A model generated the notes under the pieces. That model saw only the letters and a list, made by a program, of their open reading frames with translations, was not told the DNA's origin and ran no database searches. The translations under genes were made by a program, and so were the position numbers. This document shows positions 33,176 through 41,867 of a stretch of DNA of 51,395 nucleotides, in pieces; within the stretch, counting starts at the first letter, position 1, and each line of letters begins with the position of its first letter. Origin of the DNA: CAYLJO01 sp964383905 (lineage in GTDB: Bacteria > Acidobacteriota > Blastocatellia > Pyrinomonadales > Pyrinomonadaceae). The DNA lies in assembly GCA_964383905.1 (NCBI GenBank), contig CAYLJO010000011.1:1-51395 (forward strand), given 5' to 3'.

Positions 33176-33340
33176 TCAGTCTCCAGTTACAACTTCGCCG
33201 GTAGAGCGATAGAAATAGACTCTGCGATCTGCTGGCATGCTGAAACCAAGAAACCGCGCGATCACATTAAGATCGATGCGGTTTCTCTTTCCAAGGTATT
33301 TGCAAGTCCATACGGCTATCGCCAGTTCTTCGTGCGGCAT
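33176..33340 (-). CDS. Possible small hypothetical protein, 54 aa
   Basis: An open frame from the ATG at 33340, starting MPHEELAIAVWTCKYLGKRN and ending YFYRSTGEVVTGD. It fills most of the space between a plus-strand secreted protein and the GH3 gene. It has only a weak AGGG upstream and no known motif, but the amino-acid mix is protein-like rather than a GC-rich shadow. The frame itself is open up to 33433. Confidence 0.35.
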   Translation of the reverse strand: MPHEELAIAVWTCKYLGKRNRIDLNVIARFLGFSMPADRRVYFYRSTGEVVTGD

Positions 33341-33407
33341 CAAATTTTCGCCCTTCGCCGGCGTGTTAAGATGCTGGCCAGATTTAAAAGAGAGGCGATT
33401 TTGAATT

Positions 33408-35048
33408 TTGCAGCAACAGGGAAGAGAGCGCAATGAGTGGGTCGAGAAGACCTTGCGCGATATGACACTGGAAGAGCGCGTCGGTCAACTTCTAATGCCG
33501 GAAACGACGGGCGTGCTTGCGCATGAGAAGAGCGAGCAGTATGCGCGGCTCGTTTACGCGATAGAGAACCTCGGCGTCGGCGGCTTCATCATTTACAACG
33601 GGGATGTGTTGACGACCGCCGCGCTGACAAACCGTTTGCAACGGCGCGCGCGCGTGCCGCTGTTGTTTAGCTCCGATTTCGAAGGCGGTGTCGGAATGCA
33701 GCTGCGCGGCGGGACACGGCTGCCACGTGCGATGGCGCTTGCGGCAACAGGTGATACGCAGTCGGCCGCTGAGGCCGCGCGCATCACTGCGCGCGAATCG
33801 CGGGCCATCGGTGTCCATATAAATTTTTATCCGGTCCTTGACGTCAACAACAATCCGTCCAACCCGATCATCAACACGCGCGCCTTCAGCGACGACCCGG
33901 AAACGGTCGCCAGTTGGGGCGCGGCCTTCATCCGCGCCGCACAGGACGAAGGGCAGATCCCGACGGCCAAACATTTTCCCGGTCATGGCGACACCGCGCT
34001 TGATTCCCACATCCTTTTACCAACGCTCAACGCCTCGCGCGAAAGGCTGGATCGTATCGAGCTGCCGCCCTTCCGCTCGGCGGTCGCGCGTGGCGTGTGT
34101 GCCGTCATGACGGCACACATCGCCGTACCGGCCCTGGACGATGGCGCAAAAGAGCTGCGGCCGGCGACGCTTTCGCCCGCGATTGTTGACGGAATTTTAC
34201 GGAAGGATTTTGGTTTTAACGGCCTGATCTTCTCCGATGCGCTGCAGATGGGCGCGGTGGCAAATCGTTACGAGGCAGGCGAAGCGGCTGTGCTCGCGAT
34301 CGAGGCGGGGTGCGATGTCGCCCTCTGCCCGGTCGATGTGGAGCGCGCGCATGTGGCACTGTGCGAGGCAGTTGTGCAGGGGCGCCTTGAGCGCGAGCGA
34401 ATAGACGAATCGGTGCGGCGTATCCTGGAGGCGAAAAGCTGGTGCGGCATCGAGCGTGACCGCGAGGTTTCCCTCGACTCGGTCTGGGATGTGGTCGCTA
34501 ATCCTACGCACACGGCGACGGCGCGTGATCTGTTTGAGCGCGCCGTGACCCTCGTGCGCGACCCGCACGGATTGCTGCCGCTCGCGAATAAACGAGTGAC
34601 GGCGGTTATTCTGAAAGATGCCGTACCCGTCTGGGCTTACGCTCTGCGAGAGCCGGCCGGCTCTCGGTTTTCGAAAGAAGCCGTAGCGCGCTTTGGCGCG
34701 CGGCTCGTCGAATCGAGCGCGGACGCGGCGGACATCGAGCAGGTGCTGGCGGCGACGAGTGATTGTGATGTGGCGCTGGTGGCGGTCTGCGCGCGCGTGG
34801 CGGCTTACAAGGGGAGCGTGGCCCTTGGCCGGGCTCATGCCGAAGTCTTGCAGGCACTTGATCGCGCGGGCGTACCACTGATCGCCGCTGTCTTAGGCAA
34901 CCCTTATGTCCTGCCGCATATGCCGGCAGGCGCGACGACGCTGTTAACATTTGAATCCGCCGTTGAATCGGAAGAAGCTGTGGTGCGCGTCATCGCGGGC
35001 GAAGCTCCTGCACGTGGCCGCTCGCCGGTCGCGTTGCCGCTTAATTAA
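33408..35048 (+). CDS. nagZ: GH3 beta-N-acetylhexosaminidase (NagZ-like, two-domain)
   Basis: 546 aa. The N-terminal GH3 barrel has the NagZ signature KHFPGHGDTALDSH (loop with the catalytic His/Asp), LLFSSDFEGGVGMQLRGGTRLP and the nucleophile Asp in GLIFSDALQMGAV. A C-terminal alpha/beta domain of about 200 aa follows, as in Gram-positive two-domain enzymes. A TTG at 33408 directly after an in-frame stop is the only start that keeps the normal WVEKTLRDMTLEERVGQLLM opening; ATG at 33462 would trim it. No signal peptide is seen, so it probably acts in the cytoplasm on GlcNAc-anhydroMurNAc peptides in cell-wall recycling. Other beta-glycosides are possible. Confidence 0.9.
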   Translation: MQQQGRERNEWVEKTLRDMTLEERVGQLLMPETTGVLAHEKSEQYARLVYAIENLGVGGFIIYNGDVLTTAALTNRLQRRARVPLLFSSDFEGGVGMQLRGGTRLPRAMALAATGDTQSAAEAARITARESRAIGVHINFYPVLDVNNNPSNPIINTRAFSDDPETVASWGAAFIRAAQDEGQIPTAKHFPGHGDTALDSHILLPTLNASRERLDRIELPPFRSAVARGVCAVMTAHIAVPALDDGAKELRPATLSPAIVDGILRKDFGFNGLIFSDALQMGAVANRYEAGEAAVLAIEAGCDVALCPVDVERAHVALCEAVVQGRLERERIDESVRRILEAKSWCGIERDREVSLDSVWDVVANPTHTATARDLFERAVTLVRDPHGLLPLANKRVTAVILKDAVPVWAYALREPAGSRFSKEAVARFGARLVESSADAADIEQVLAATSDCDVALVAVCARVAAYKGSVALGRAHAEVLQALDRAGVPLIAAVLGNPYVLPHMPAGATTLLTFESAVESEEAVVRVIAGEAPARGRSPVALPLN

Positions 35049-35284
35049 GAGAAGCCAGCAAAATCAGGAAAATACGAAATTACTATAGAGCCCGCGGCTC
35101 ATCGTGGCCCTCCGTACTATTTGGCCGGGCTATACGCCGGGGTTGAGGCTAGCAATCCTTCTCCTCCTGCGCCCAAGGACACGAACCATAGTAATTTGCG
35201 TCAAGCGGCCGTTTGACCCCGCGGCATGATCGATGAGACCATAAAGGCCATCCAAATATATTAGTCTGATCACCGGAGGGATTC

Positions 35285-35518
35285 ATGGAGATTAATAAAA
35301 ACAAGGTTAAAACTCAGGACGAAGAAGCCGAGCCCGCTCCCATCGATGAGGTTGAAGGGCGGGTCGAAGCCGAGATGAAGCGACTTGAAGGACGTGCGAA
35401 AGAGCGCGTTGCGCAGGGACTACAGGATAAGGAGCTTGAGCGCGAAGCACGCCAGCTAGAGGATGAAGGAAAGAGCGAACTGGAAAAGAGGCGCCGTGAT
35501 AAGTCAAAATCGGCCTAA
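35285..35518 (+). CDS. Small charged CsbD-like protein, 77 aa
   Basis: A hydrophilic, helical protein: acidic N-terminus (DEEAEPAPIDEVEGRVEAEM) and a Lys/Glu/Arg-rich rest (MKRLEGRAKERVAQGLQDKE). GGAGG lies 7 nt before the ATG, a strong ribosome site. The composition and the EGRAKE segment recall CsbD-type general-stress proteins, but the match is weak and the function is unknown. It stands alone, convergent with the TlpA-like gene. Confidence 0.7.
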   Translation: MEINKNKVKTQDEEAEPAPIDEVEGRVEAEMKRLEGRAKERVAQGLQDKELEREARQLEDEGKSELEKRRRDKSKSA

Positions 35519-35639
35519 TGATTAGCCCGGTTTTATCTGGTATGGTTCCGCGAGACATCCGGCGCTAACCGCATGCCGAACTCCCGGCAATCGGACTAGG
35601 TCACTATTGCTCCCCGCACCACCTTGATCCGGCGAGGCT

Positions 35640-36305
35640 TTACGTCCCGCTTTTGTAGTTCACCGCCTGCTCCACCGCCTCGCGCAGCAGGGCCGGAGTG
35701 CTTGACGGATCAAAGCCGACAAATCGCTTGAGGACGTGACCGTCGCGGGTTATCACATAACTTTGCGGAATTGAGTTGCGACCCTGCATCAAATAGAGAG
35801 CGAACTCACCATTCGCCCAGCCGACACGATAATCAATATTAAATTCGCGAATGAAGTCCTTCACCTTCTGCGCATCCGCTTGAGGATCTTCCGTCGTCAG
35901 ACCGACTATCTCGACCCCTTTACCGGCATACTGCTTGTTGAGCGCAACGAGGTGCGGGATCTCCATCCGACACGGCATACACCACGTCGCCCAGACGTCA
36001 ACCACAAGTACTTTACCTGCATAGTCCCCGAGCTTGAACGGCTTGCCGTCAACTGACGAGAGCTCTCTCGACAGCAAGCTCGCCGGCATAGGCGTGAGAG
36101 CCTTCGGCGCGGGCGGCGCGTTCGACGCGGTCGCAGGCGCATTAGCGATGCCTGGCGCGTCGTTATTACTCGTCACCTCCGAAGGCTGGCTGCAACTTGA
36201 TGCGCCGAAGGCGACGGCCTGCGCCAGCACGGTAAAAGAGAGCAGCACACGCGCGGGCGTCCAGAAACGGTCATTGCGTTGATCCGGCTTTTGAGAAGAA
36301 ATCAT
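35640..36305 (-). CDS. TlpA/ResA-like thioredoxin-fold lipoprotein
   Basis: 221 aa. An N-terminal hydrophobic segment with a possible lipobox (FGASSC, Cys38) and a Pro/Ala-rich linker precede a thioredoxin-like domain: VVDVWATWCMPCRMEIPHLV with the CxxC pair Cys109/Cys112, EIVGLTTEDP, and cis-Pro loop SIPQSYVITRDG. TlpA/ResA proteins reduce disulfides outside the membrane, often for cytochrome c maturation. No cytochrome maturation genes are nearby, so the client is unknown. The start is ATG at 36305. Confidence 0.9.
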   Translation of the reverse strand: MISSQKPDQRNDRFWTPARVLLSFTVLAQAVAFGASSCSQPSEVTSNNDAPGIANAPATASNAPPAPKALTPMPASLLSRELSSVDGKPFKLGDYAGKVLVVDVWATWCMPCRMEIPHLVALNKQYAGKGVEIVGLTTEDPQADAQKVKDFIREFNIDYRVGWANGEFALYLMQGRNSIPQSYVITRDGHVLKRFVGFDPSSTPALLREAVEQAVNYKSGT

Positions 36306-36331
36306 GTGATTGCCTATCCCTTTGCTAAACT

Positions 36332-36952
36332 CTAAATATTTGGCGGCGAAGTAACGCTAAAGGTGGCGATGCGCGTCAGGTCCGTGCCGATGATAGCGTA
36401 TTCCCCGTGCGCAAGCGGCTCGCGCGCTCTCACCTCCATAAAAATCATCCCCCCCTCGCGCGCCAGCACACGGTAATTTGGCTTAATGATCTCTTCCGAC
36501 GCGATGGCGAATCCGCGCAGGCCCCGCTGCGCCACGGCCGGGACCCGCCGCGCGCCACGCTTCGGCGTCAGTCTTACGAGAAACGGCGGGTGCACACCGG
36601 CTTGATCCCGCACAAACATATAGATGCGTGGGGCAGCGTCCGCGACGGCGAAAGCGGCGTGCTCGCCTTTTAACTCAATGTAGCTGGTTTTGTCACGTCC
36701 GGCCACAACATTCGGGCGGAGCGGCGTCGTGCCGGCTTCAAACGGCAGCGGGACGGGCGACTCCTTACCGCGCGCAATATAAACGCGTGTCCGATCATCG
36801 GGGGGCGCGGGGAAGGCTTCCTGCGTTAAAGCAGCTTCGCCCGTGACCGCTCCGAAGATCCGCGCACCGATTGCTGCCGCCATCAGCATTACGCACAAAG
36901 AGCGCGCGGTTCTTAATTTTCCCTCCCGGTAATCAATTCGCAATTCAAACAC
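36332..36952 (-). CDS. Secreted protein of unknown function, 206 aa
   Basis: A hydrophobic N-terminal segment (SLCVMLMAAAIGARIFGAVTG) is followed by a beta-rich region (TRVYIARGKESPVPLPFEAG, RIYMFVRDQAGVHPPFLVRL, YRVLAREGGMIFMEVRA, GEYAIIGTDLTRIATFSV). No family is recognised. The GTG at 36952 is the first start; the strong GGGAGGG site lies inside the frame about 20 nt before a TTG at 36898, so the true start may be downstream. It begins 26 nt after the TlpA-like gene ends in transcription order reversed; it is upstream of that gene on the same strand. Confidence 0.7.
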   Translation of the reverse strand: MFELRIDYREGKLRTARSLCVMLMAAAIGARIFGAVTGEAALTQEAFPAPPDDRTRVYIARGKESPVPLPFEAGTTPLRPNVVAGRDKTSYIELKGEHAAFAVADAAPRIYMFVRDQAGVHPPFLVRLTPKRGARRVPAVAQRGLRGFAIASEEIIKPNYRVLAREGGMIFMEVRAREPLAHGEYAIIGTDLTRIATFSVTSPPNI

Positions 36953-37003
36953 GTCTTAGGCCACACATCAAAAGAGATTCGGCGATTGCATGATTCAGTA
37001 AAT

Positions 37004-37032
37004 TAAATAACCCGATCGGCGCAAACGGTCAA
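37004..37032 (-). promoter_or_regulatory. Possible promoter of the unknown secreted protein/TlpA unit
   Basis: TTGACC (37027-37032) with 17-nt spacing to TATTTA (37004-37009) on the minus strand, about 50 nt upstream of the GTG at 36952. The -10 is weak. Confidence 0.35.
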
Positions 37033-37076
37033 GCGACACGAATGAAAGCGGAAAGCTCGCTTTTACTACAATGATG

Positions 37077-40000
37077 TCAAGCTATATCCTGTGCGCGCAA
37101 TGCCACGACCGTTGCGCCGACCAGTCCGAAGAACATGAGCAGAAGGATCAGGGGATCGAGTAAAACATTTCCCCACGGATGCAGGAAATCCACGTAACTG
37201 CTCAAGTCTTCAGGTGTTTTCACCGCCTCCGGTATGACGGGTGCGGCCCCCAGTTTCGGTGCGGCGGGCGGCCCTCCGGTCTGGCCCGTCCTTGGTTTCC
37301 CGACGTAATCGTTCATTTTCCGCCCGAAATCATTCACGCTATCCTCGGCCTCGGTCCGGTACTTCTGGACGTCCTGCTTCGCCCTGGCAATATTATGATC
37401 GTTCAAATCCTCGACGTGTTTCTTGAGACCGAGCCCGGCATTTGGGCCACGCGGGTTTGAGCCTTCGGGGCTGATGGTATCGAGCGTGGACAAACGTTTC
37501 ATCTCGTCGAACGACCAGGTCGCGGGCATCACGAGTCCCACCACTCTCGATACACCGGCCGGCACACCGACCAGGCCGGAGAAGAGAATTTGCGGGATTA
37601 AGATCAGCGGGACAAGGCTCGTCGCCATTTCCGATGTTTTGACCAATGCTGAAACGAAAAGACCGAGTGCAATGCCGACCACGCCCGTCAGAATGATCAC
37701 AAGCAGCTGTGGCACCCCATAACCCGACCCGGGCAGTCTCATCAGTCCGGCGAGGTCAAGCAGCTTAAGCGTCCCGATGAGCAAGAGACACTGGAGACCG
37801 ACGATCAACGAGAGCACAGAAAGCTTCGAGCAGACGTAGGGCAGGATGCCCAGATTGACCATCCGCTCGCGTTTGTAGACCGCGCGTTCTCTGATGATCT
37901 CGCGCGCGGCCACCGACGTGCCGAACCAAATGGCGACCAGCGAGAGTATGAAGAATGGAAAGTCGCGCGGACTCTTCGCGCCGACCACAAGAAAAGTCAT
38001 CAGGGCAATGATCGGGGCCTGCCCGAACAAGATCAGCAGATTGAGTTTGTCGCGACCGAGCACCTCCGTGTAACGGCGCGCGAGCATGGCCCATTGGCGC
38101 AGAGAATCCGTGACGGTCGGGCGACGGCGCGCGATCGGAGTGGCCTGCGCATCAGGGCGCAGGCCGCTCAAAGGCTGCACGATGTTGCGTTGATAGGCTT
38201 CGGTCTGCTGAAAGCGCTGCTTCCATTCTTCTGCGACCTCGTCGGCGATCTGTTCCCGCCGAAGGTTGTAGGCTGATTTCTGCTCGGGAGTTGCGCCCGG
38301 AGGGGGCGGCGGGAGCTGTGCGATGCGCTCGCCGACCGGCGCTTCCAGTTTATCGTAGAGGTCTTTGAAGTTATCGGCTTTCACATGATCGAGGGCTTCT
38401 TTCGGCGTACCGTAGAAGACAAGTTTCCCGCGCATCATGACCGCTACTTTGTCGAAGAGGCGAACGTTCTCCATCGCATGCGTGGTCAGGACGACGGTGC
38501 GCCCGGACTCCGCAATCTGGCGAAAGAGCCTCATGATCTTCTCTTCGGTCGAAGGGTCGAGACCCGAAGTCGGCTCGTCAAGAAAGATCACCGACGGTTT
38601 GGTGATCAATTCGACGGCAATAGAGACGCGCTTGCGCTGGCCGCCGGAGAGCTGGGCGACCGGGACGTCGCGGCGTTCTGTAAGGCCGGTGACGTCCATC
38701 ACCTCGTTAACGATCTGGTCTACTTCCTGCGCCGACACGTCGCGCGACAGTCGCAGGCGCGCGACATAGTAGAGCGTGCGATAGATTGTCAACTCCCGGT
38801 GGATAATGTCCTCTTGCGGGACGTAGCCGATAGACTGCTTGAGCGAGTCGAGATGCTGGTAGAGATCCAGGTTGTTAATCAACACGTGGCCGCTGGTCGC
38901 CCGGCGCATCCCGTTGAGTGAATCCATCAGCGTAGACTTGCCCGCGCCGGACGGGCCGAGCAGTCCGACGAACTCGTTAGGCTGAATCGTCAGGTCAACG
39001 TCGTCCAGCAGCTTGATCCTCCCGCCGCCCGCGCGATTCGGGACGATTTTAGTGATGTCAATAGCATCAATCCGCGTCTTCGACCGGGTGTCAAAGATCG
39101 CGACGCCGCGCCCGGCTTCAGGCTGCAACAGGAACGGGCCGATCTGCACGATGTCATTTTTCGAGATGGTCCGGCGACCCGTGATCCGCTTACCGTTGAC
39201 GTAGACCCCGTTGGTCGAGCCGGCGTCCTCGATGACGACGCTGCCGCCCACCTGCACCAGACGCGCGTGGTGGTTGGAGATGAGCAGACCATCAAGATGT
39301 ATATCGTTGTCCGGCGCGCGCCCGATCGATAGTTGTTGATTGCTTTCGAACGGACGCTGGATGAGGAGTTGCGGCTGCTGGCCAACGGCAGGGGCGGGGA
39401 TCTCTGATTTAAGCGAGTCACTGTCGGACCTCTTCAGCATCATCGTGTGCCCCGCGACTTCCGCGAGGCGACCGGATACGGGAGTCATCGCGGCGACCAC
39501 GGCGGGCGCGCCTTCCCCGGAAACGGCACGCTGGCCAGGCGCCGCCGCTCCGGACGGCGCAGGATGCGCCGGGTCCGAGAAGCGCAGGATGGGGCCGCCC
39601 GGGCCGAGCTGGATGCGGTCGCCGTCGTAGAGCGGCGTCGGCTGCGTGATGCGCTGGTCGTTGATCAGCGTACCGTTGAAGCTGCCCAGATCGACGAGCA
39701 CGAACTGGCCCGCGCGGCGCTCGATCTCGGCATGGCGGCGCGAGACGACGGCAGCCGCCGCATCAAGTACTACGTCCAGCGCAGGGTCACGTCCCAGGCG
39801 GGTGACATCCTTGCTGACCTGTATGCGCTCGAGCTTGCCGGTCGCCGCATTAACGAGCTCGACGAATGCGGGTTGTACGATGGTGGAAGCGGCGGCGGGT
39901 CGCCGGGCGGGCGGTGTCGGCGCCGGAGGGTGAGGTGAGACGCCCGGGCGCGGCGTCACTTTCGTACTACTTACCGGCGCCCAGTCCCCGAGGTCGCGGC

Positions 40001-40376
40001 GCGTCTCCATTTCGGTGGTCTTGAATACAGCCGTATCTGCATTCGCGGGCGGCATCTGTTCGATGCTCACGACGCGCATGACAGGTCCGCCCGCGCCGAA
40101 TTGCACGCGCGCGCCCGCGCGAACTTCCGTCGGTTCCGTGATCCGCTGGTTATCTTGAAAAGTGCCGAAACTGGAACGCGTGTCAACGAGCAGGCAGCGA
40201 CCATTCTGCAGGCGGAACTCGGCGTGCTTGCGCGAGACCATCGGCCATTCAGTCTGATTAAAGACGACCTGGCACTCGGCAGGGTCGCGGCCTACTTTGA
40301 TGACCGGCGCGTCAAACGCGCGCGCCGGTTCCTGTTGCCCGTTGCGCTCTTCGGCTAAAACGATTTTCATGGGCAT
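37077..40376 (-). CDS. ABC exporter (ABCG-type) with three FHA domains
   Basis: 1099 aa. Three FHA phosphothreonine-binding domains are visible: residues 5-105 (VGRDP, VSRKHAEF), 175-265 (LGRDP, VSRRHAE, FNGT) and 335-420 (IGRAP, ISNHHA, TNGV). An ABC ATPase follows, with Walker A GPSGAGKST near 474-482, the signature LSGGQRKRVS and Walker B VIFLDEPTSGLDP. An ABC-2 permease with about six membrane segments occupies roughly 790-1095. FHA1 has FG where the others have NG, so its binding may differ. The build matches Mycobacterium Rv1747, which has two FHA domains and is regulated by the kinase PknF. A Ser/Thr kinase gene lies upstream on the same strand. The exported substrate is unknown. Confidence 0.95.
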   Translation of the reverse strand: MPMKIVLAEERNGQQEPARAFDAPVIKVGRDPAECQVVFNQTEWPMVSRKHAEFRLQNGRCLLVDTRSSFGTFQDNQRITEPTEVRAGARVQFGAGGPVMRVVSIEQMPPANADTAVFKTTEMETRRDLGDWAPVSSTKVTPRPGVSPHPPAPTPPARRPAAASTIVQPAFVELVNAATGKLERIQVSKDVTRLGRDPALDVVLDAAAAVVSRRHAEIERRAGQFVLVDLGSFNGTLINDQRITQPTPLYDGDRIQLGPGGPILRFSDPAHPAPSGAAAPGQRAVSGEGAPAVVAAMTPVSGRLAEVAGHTMMLKRSDSDSLKSEIPAPAVGQQPQLLIQRPFESNQQLSIGRAPDNDIHLDGLLISNHHARLVQVGGSVVIEDAGSTNGVYVNGKRITGRRTISKNDIVQIGPFLLQPEAGRGVAIFDTRSKTRIDAIDITKIVPNRAGGGRIKLLDDVDLTIQPNEFVGLLGPSGAGKSTLMDSLNGMRRATSGHVLINNLDLYQHLDSLKQSIGYVPQEDIIHRELTIYRTLYYVARLRLSRDVSAQEVDQIVNEVMDVTGLTERRDVPVAQLSGGQRKRVSIAVELITKPSVIFLDEPTSGLDPSTEEKIMRLFRQIAESGRTVVLTTHAMENVRLFDKVAVMMRGKLVFYGTPKEALDHVKADNFKDLYDKLEAPVGERIAQLPPPPPGATPEQKSAYNLRREQIADEVAEEWKQRFQQTEAYQRNIVQPLSGLRPDAQATPIARRRPTVTDSLRQWAMLARRYTEVLGRDKLNLLILFGQAPIIALMTFLVVGAKSPRDFPFFILSLVAIWFGTSVAAREIIRERAVYKRERMVNLGILPYVCSKLSVLSLIVGLQCLLLIGTLKLLDLAGLMRLPGSGYGVPQLLVIILTGVVGIALGLFVSALVKTSEMATSLVPLILIPQILFSGLVGVPAGVSRVVGLVMPATWSFDEMKRLSTLDTISPEGSNPRGPNAGLGLKKHVEDLNDHNIARAKQDVQKYRTEAEDSVNDFGRKMNDYVGKPRTGQTGGPPAAPKLGAAPVIPEAVKTPEDLSSYVDFLHPWGNVLLDPLILLLMFFGLVGATVVALRAQDIA

Positions 40377-40448
40377 CTAAGCAGTGCCGGGGGATTCGTA
40401 AGAGTCGCCGGCGGAACAAAAGACCGCGGCCTGACCCAAATCCTCGGT

Positions 40449-41765
40449 TCACGCGCCGAATCTAAATGAATTTAGGATCACTGACAAATCTCCCTTGGCG
40501 CCGACATCGTTAACGCTTTTCACCTCGGGCGCGAGGGAGGTCGCAAGCATTACCAGTGTGACCCCGTTCCGGTTGCTCTCAGTCCCGGGTGGCAAAAACA
40601 CCATCCGGCCCCAGATCGTGACGTCACCTTTAGGCGTCCCCTTCGAAAAACCCTGGAACCGGAACTCGTAACCGTGAAGCGAATTAATCTTCGTTTCACC
40701 CTCTGAGAGCTTCTGGTAATCCGGAATGTCCTTAGAGAATTTGGAGTTGAAAGATTCAACCAGAGCGGGAAACTTTTGCCGGTCAGACTCAACCGTCCCG
40801 CCACTTTCATACCAGCTGACAACGAATCTCTCTTGCGGAAAATCGGGCCCCAGGTTTCGCTCAACCTTGACAAAGTTGCTGGCTCCGGGGACGCCGGATT
40901 TCGGATCCAATCCCATCGACTTGGGGTAGTAAAACGAAAAATCCACAAAGTGCTCGGCGAGCTTGCCATCCAGTCTCGCGCGAGAGTTAATAAACTGCTT
41001 AGAGTTCGCCGGAGGTTCGAGGGCGCTCAAGTTGCTGTTCGAGTTGGTATTCGTGTTAGCATTGACGGGTGCGGACTCGTTTGAATTCACGCTCGCGTTT
41101 GAGTTCAAATTCACATTTGAGCCCGTATTCGCATTATTGTTCGTATTGGCCTTCTTGTCGACAATTACCCCCCGGCTGACGGGCTCGGGCCACAGGCGCG
41201 GTTTGAGAACGGTGAAGAATAGAATTGCGCCGCCGGCAATGAACAGCACCACAAGCAACCCAACAACGCCAAGTATTAATGGCAGCCTACTCTTTTTGGG
41301 CGCGGGTGGCGCCGCTCGAGGCGCGGCTTGAGCTCGCGGCGTGTAGACGGGCTTGGGCAGCGTACTTGATGTGAGGGGGGGCGGTGGCGGCGCAGACGGT
41401 GGAGGCGGTGACGGCGAGGATGCTGGCGTGGCCTCAGAAGGCGATAGCGAGTCCGTCGTCCGCCTTGAAGTTGGACCGGTATCGCCGCGACGCGGCTCTG
41501 ACGGCGGCTGTAACGGCGGATACGCGGCAATAGTAGCGTTTAGGTCGGAGGTGGATGGCGCCGCAGGCTTCGGCGGCTCAGGCTTGGGTGGCGGCGCGGA
41601 CGGACGCTTGGGAGGGATAAAATCAGCGACATCACCACGTATCGTCGCGTTAAGGTCGAACGGGGTGGCCGATTCGCTCTCAGACACAAGACGTCCGCCA
41701 TCATGCGTACAGAACTTCAAATTATCGTCCGGGTAGATGCGATTACAGTTTGGGCAACGCTTCAT
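40449..41765 (-). CDS. Zinc-ribbon, Pro-rich membrane protein with Asn-rich linker
   Basis: 438 aa. An N-terminal zinc-ribbon motif CPNCNRIYPDDNLKFCTHDG is followed by a long Pro/Ser-rich cytoplasmic region (residues 50-170), one membrane helix (LPLILGVVGLLVVLFIAGGA), an Asn/Ser/Thr-rich tract (NTNNNANTGSNVNLNSNAS) and an outer domain of about 170 aa (FSFYYPKSMGLDPKSG to VILNSFRFGA) with a PsbP-like look. The motif DLNATI occurs twice with Thr (DLNATIRGD, DLNATIAAY), and may be a phosphorylated FHA ligand; this is inference. The ribbon is like that of the kinase upstream. 72 nt separate it from the FHA exporter gene. Confidence 0.8.
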   Translation of the reverse strand: MKRCPNCNRIYPDDNLKFCTHDGGRLVSESESATPFDLNATIRGDVADFIPPKRPSAPPPKPEPPKPAAPSTSDLNATIAAYPPLQPPSEPRRGDTGPTSRRTTDSLSPSEATPASSPSPPPPSAPPPPPLTSSTLPKPVYTPRAQAAPRAAPPAPKKSRLPLILGVVGLLVVLFIAGGAILFFTVLKPRLWPEPVSRGVIVDKKANTNNNANTGSNVNLNSNASVNSNESAPVNANTNTNSNSNLSALEPPANSKQFINSRARLDGKLAEHFVDFSFYYPKSMGLDPKSGVPGASNFVKVERNLGPDFPQERFVVSWYESGGTVESDRQKFPALVESFNSKFSKDIPDYQKLSEGETKINSLHGYEFRFQGFSKGTPKGDVTIWGRMVFLPPGTESNRNGVTLVMLATSLAPEVKSVNDVGAKGDLSVILNSFRFGA

Positions 41766-41779
41766 TTGTCTCCTCGTCT

Positions 41780-41854
41780 CTCTGAAACGCTAAACGATCA
41801 ACGATGAATGATAAATGGAAAGCCGATTCTTAATTCATCGTTCAGCGTTCAGAG
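41780..41854. repeat. Palindromic heptad repeat (AACGATC/AACGATG type)
   Basis: The left arm begins CTCTGAAACGCTAAACGATC; the right arm, on the other strand, begins CTCTGAACGCTGAACGATG. Units AACGATC, AACGATG, AATGATA and AATGGAA follow with period 7. It fills the gap between the TPR gene stop and the zinc-ribbon gene. Confidence 0.6.
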
Positions 41855-41867
41855 TTCATCCCCAGTC

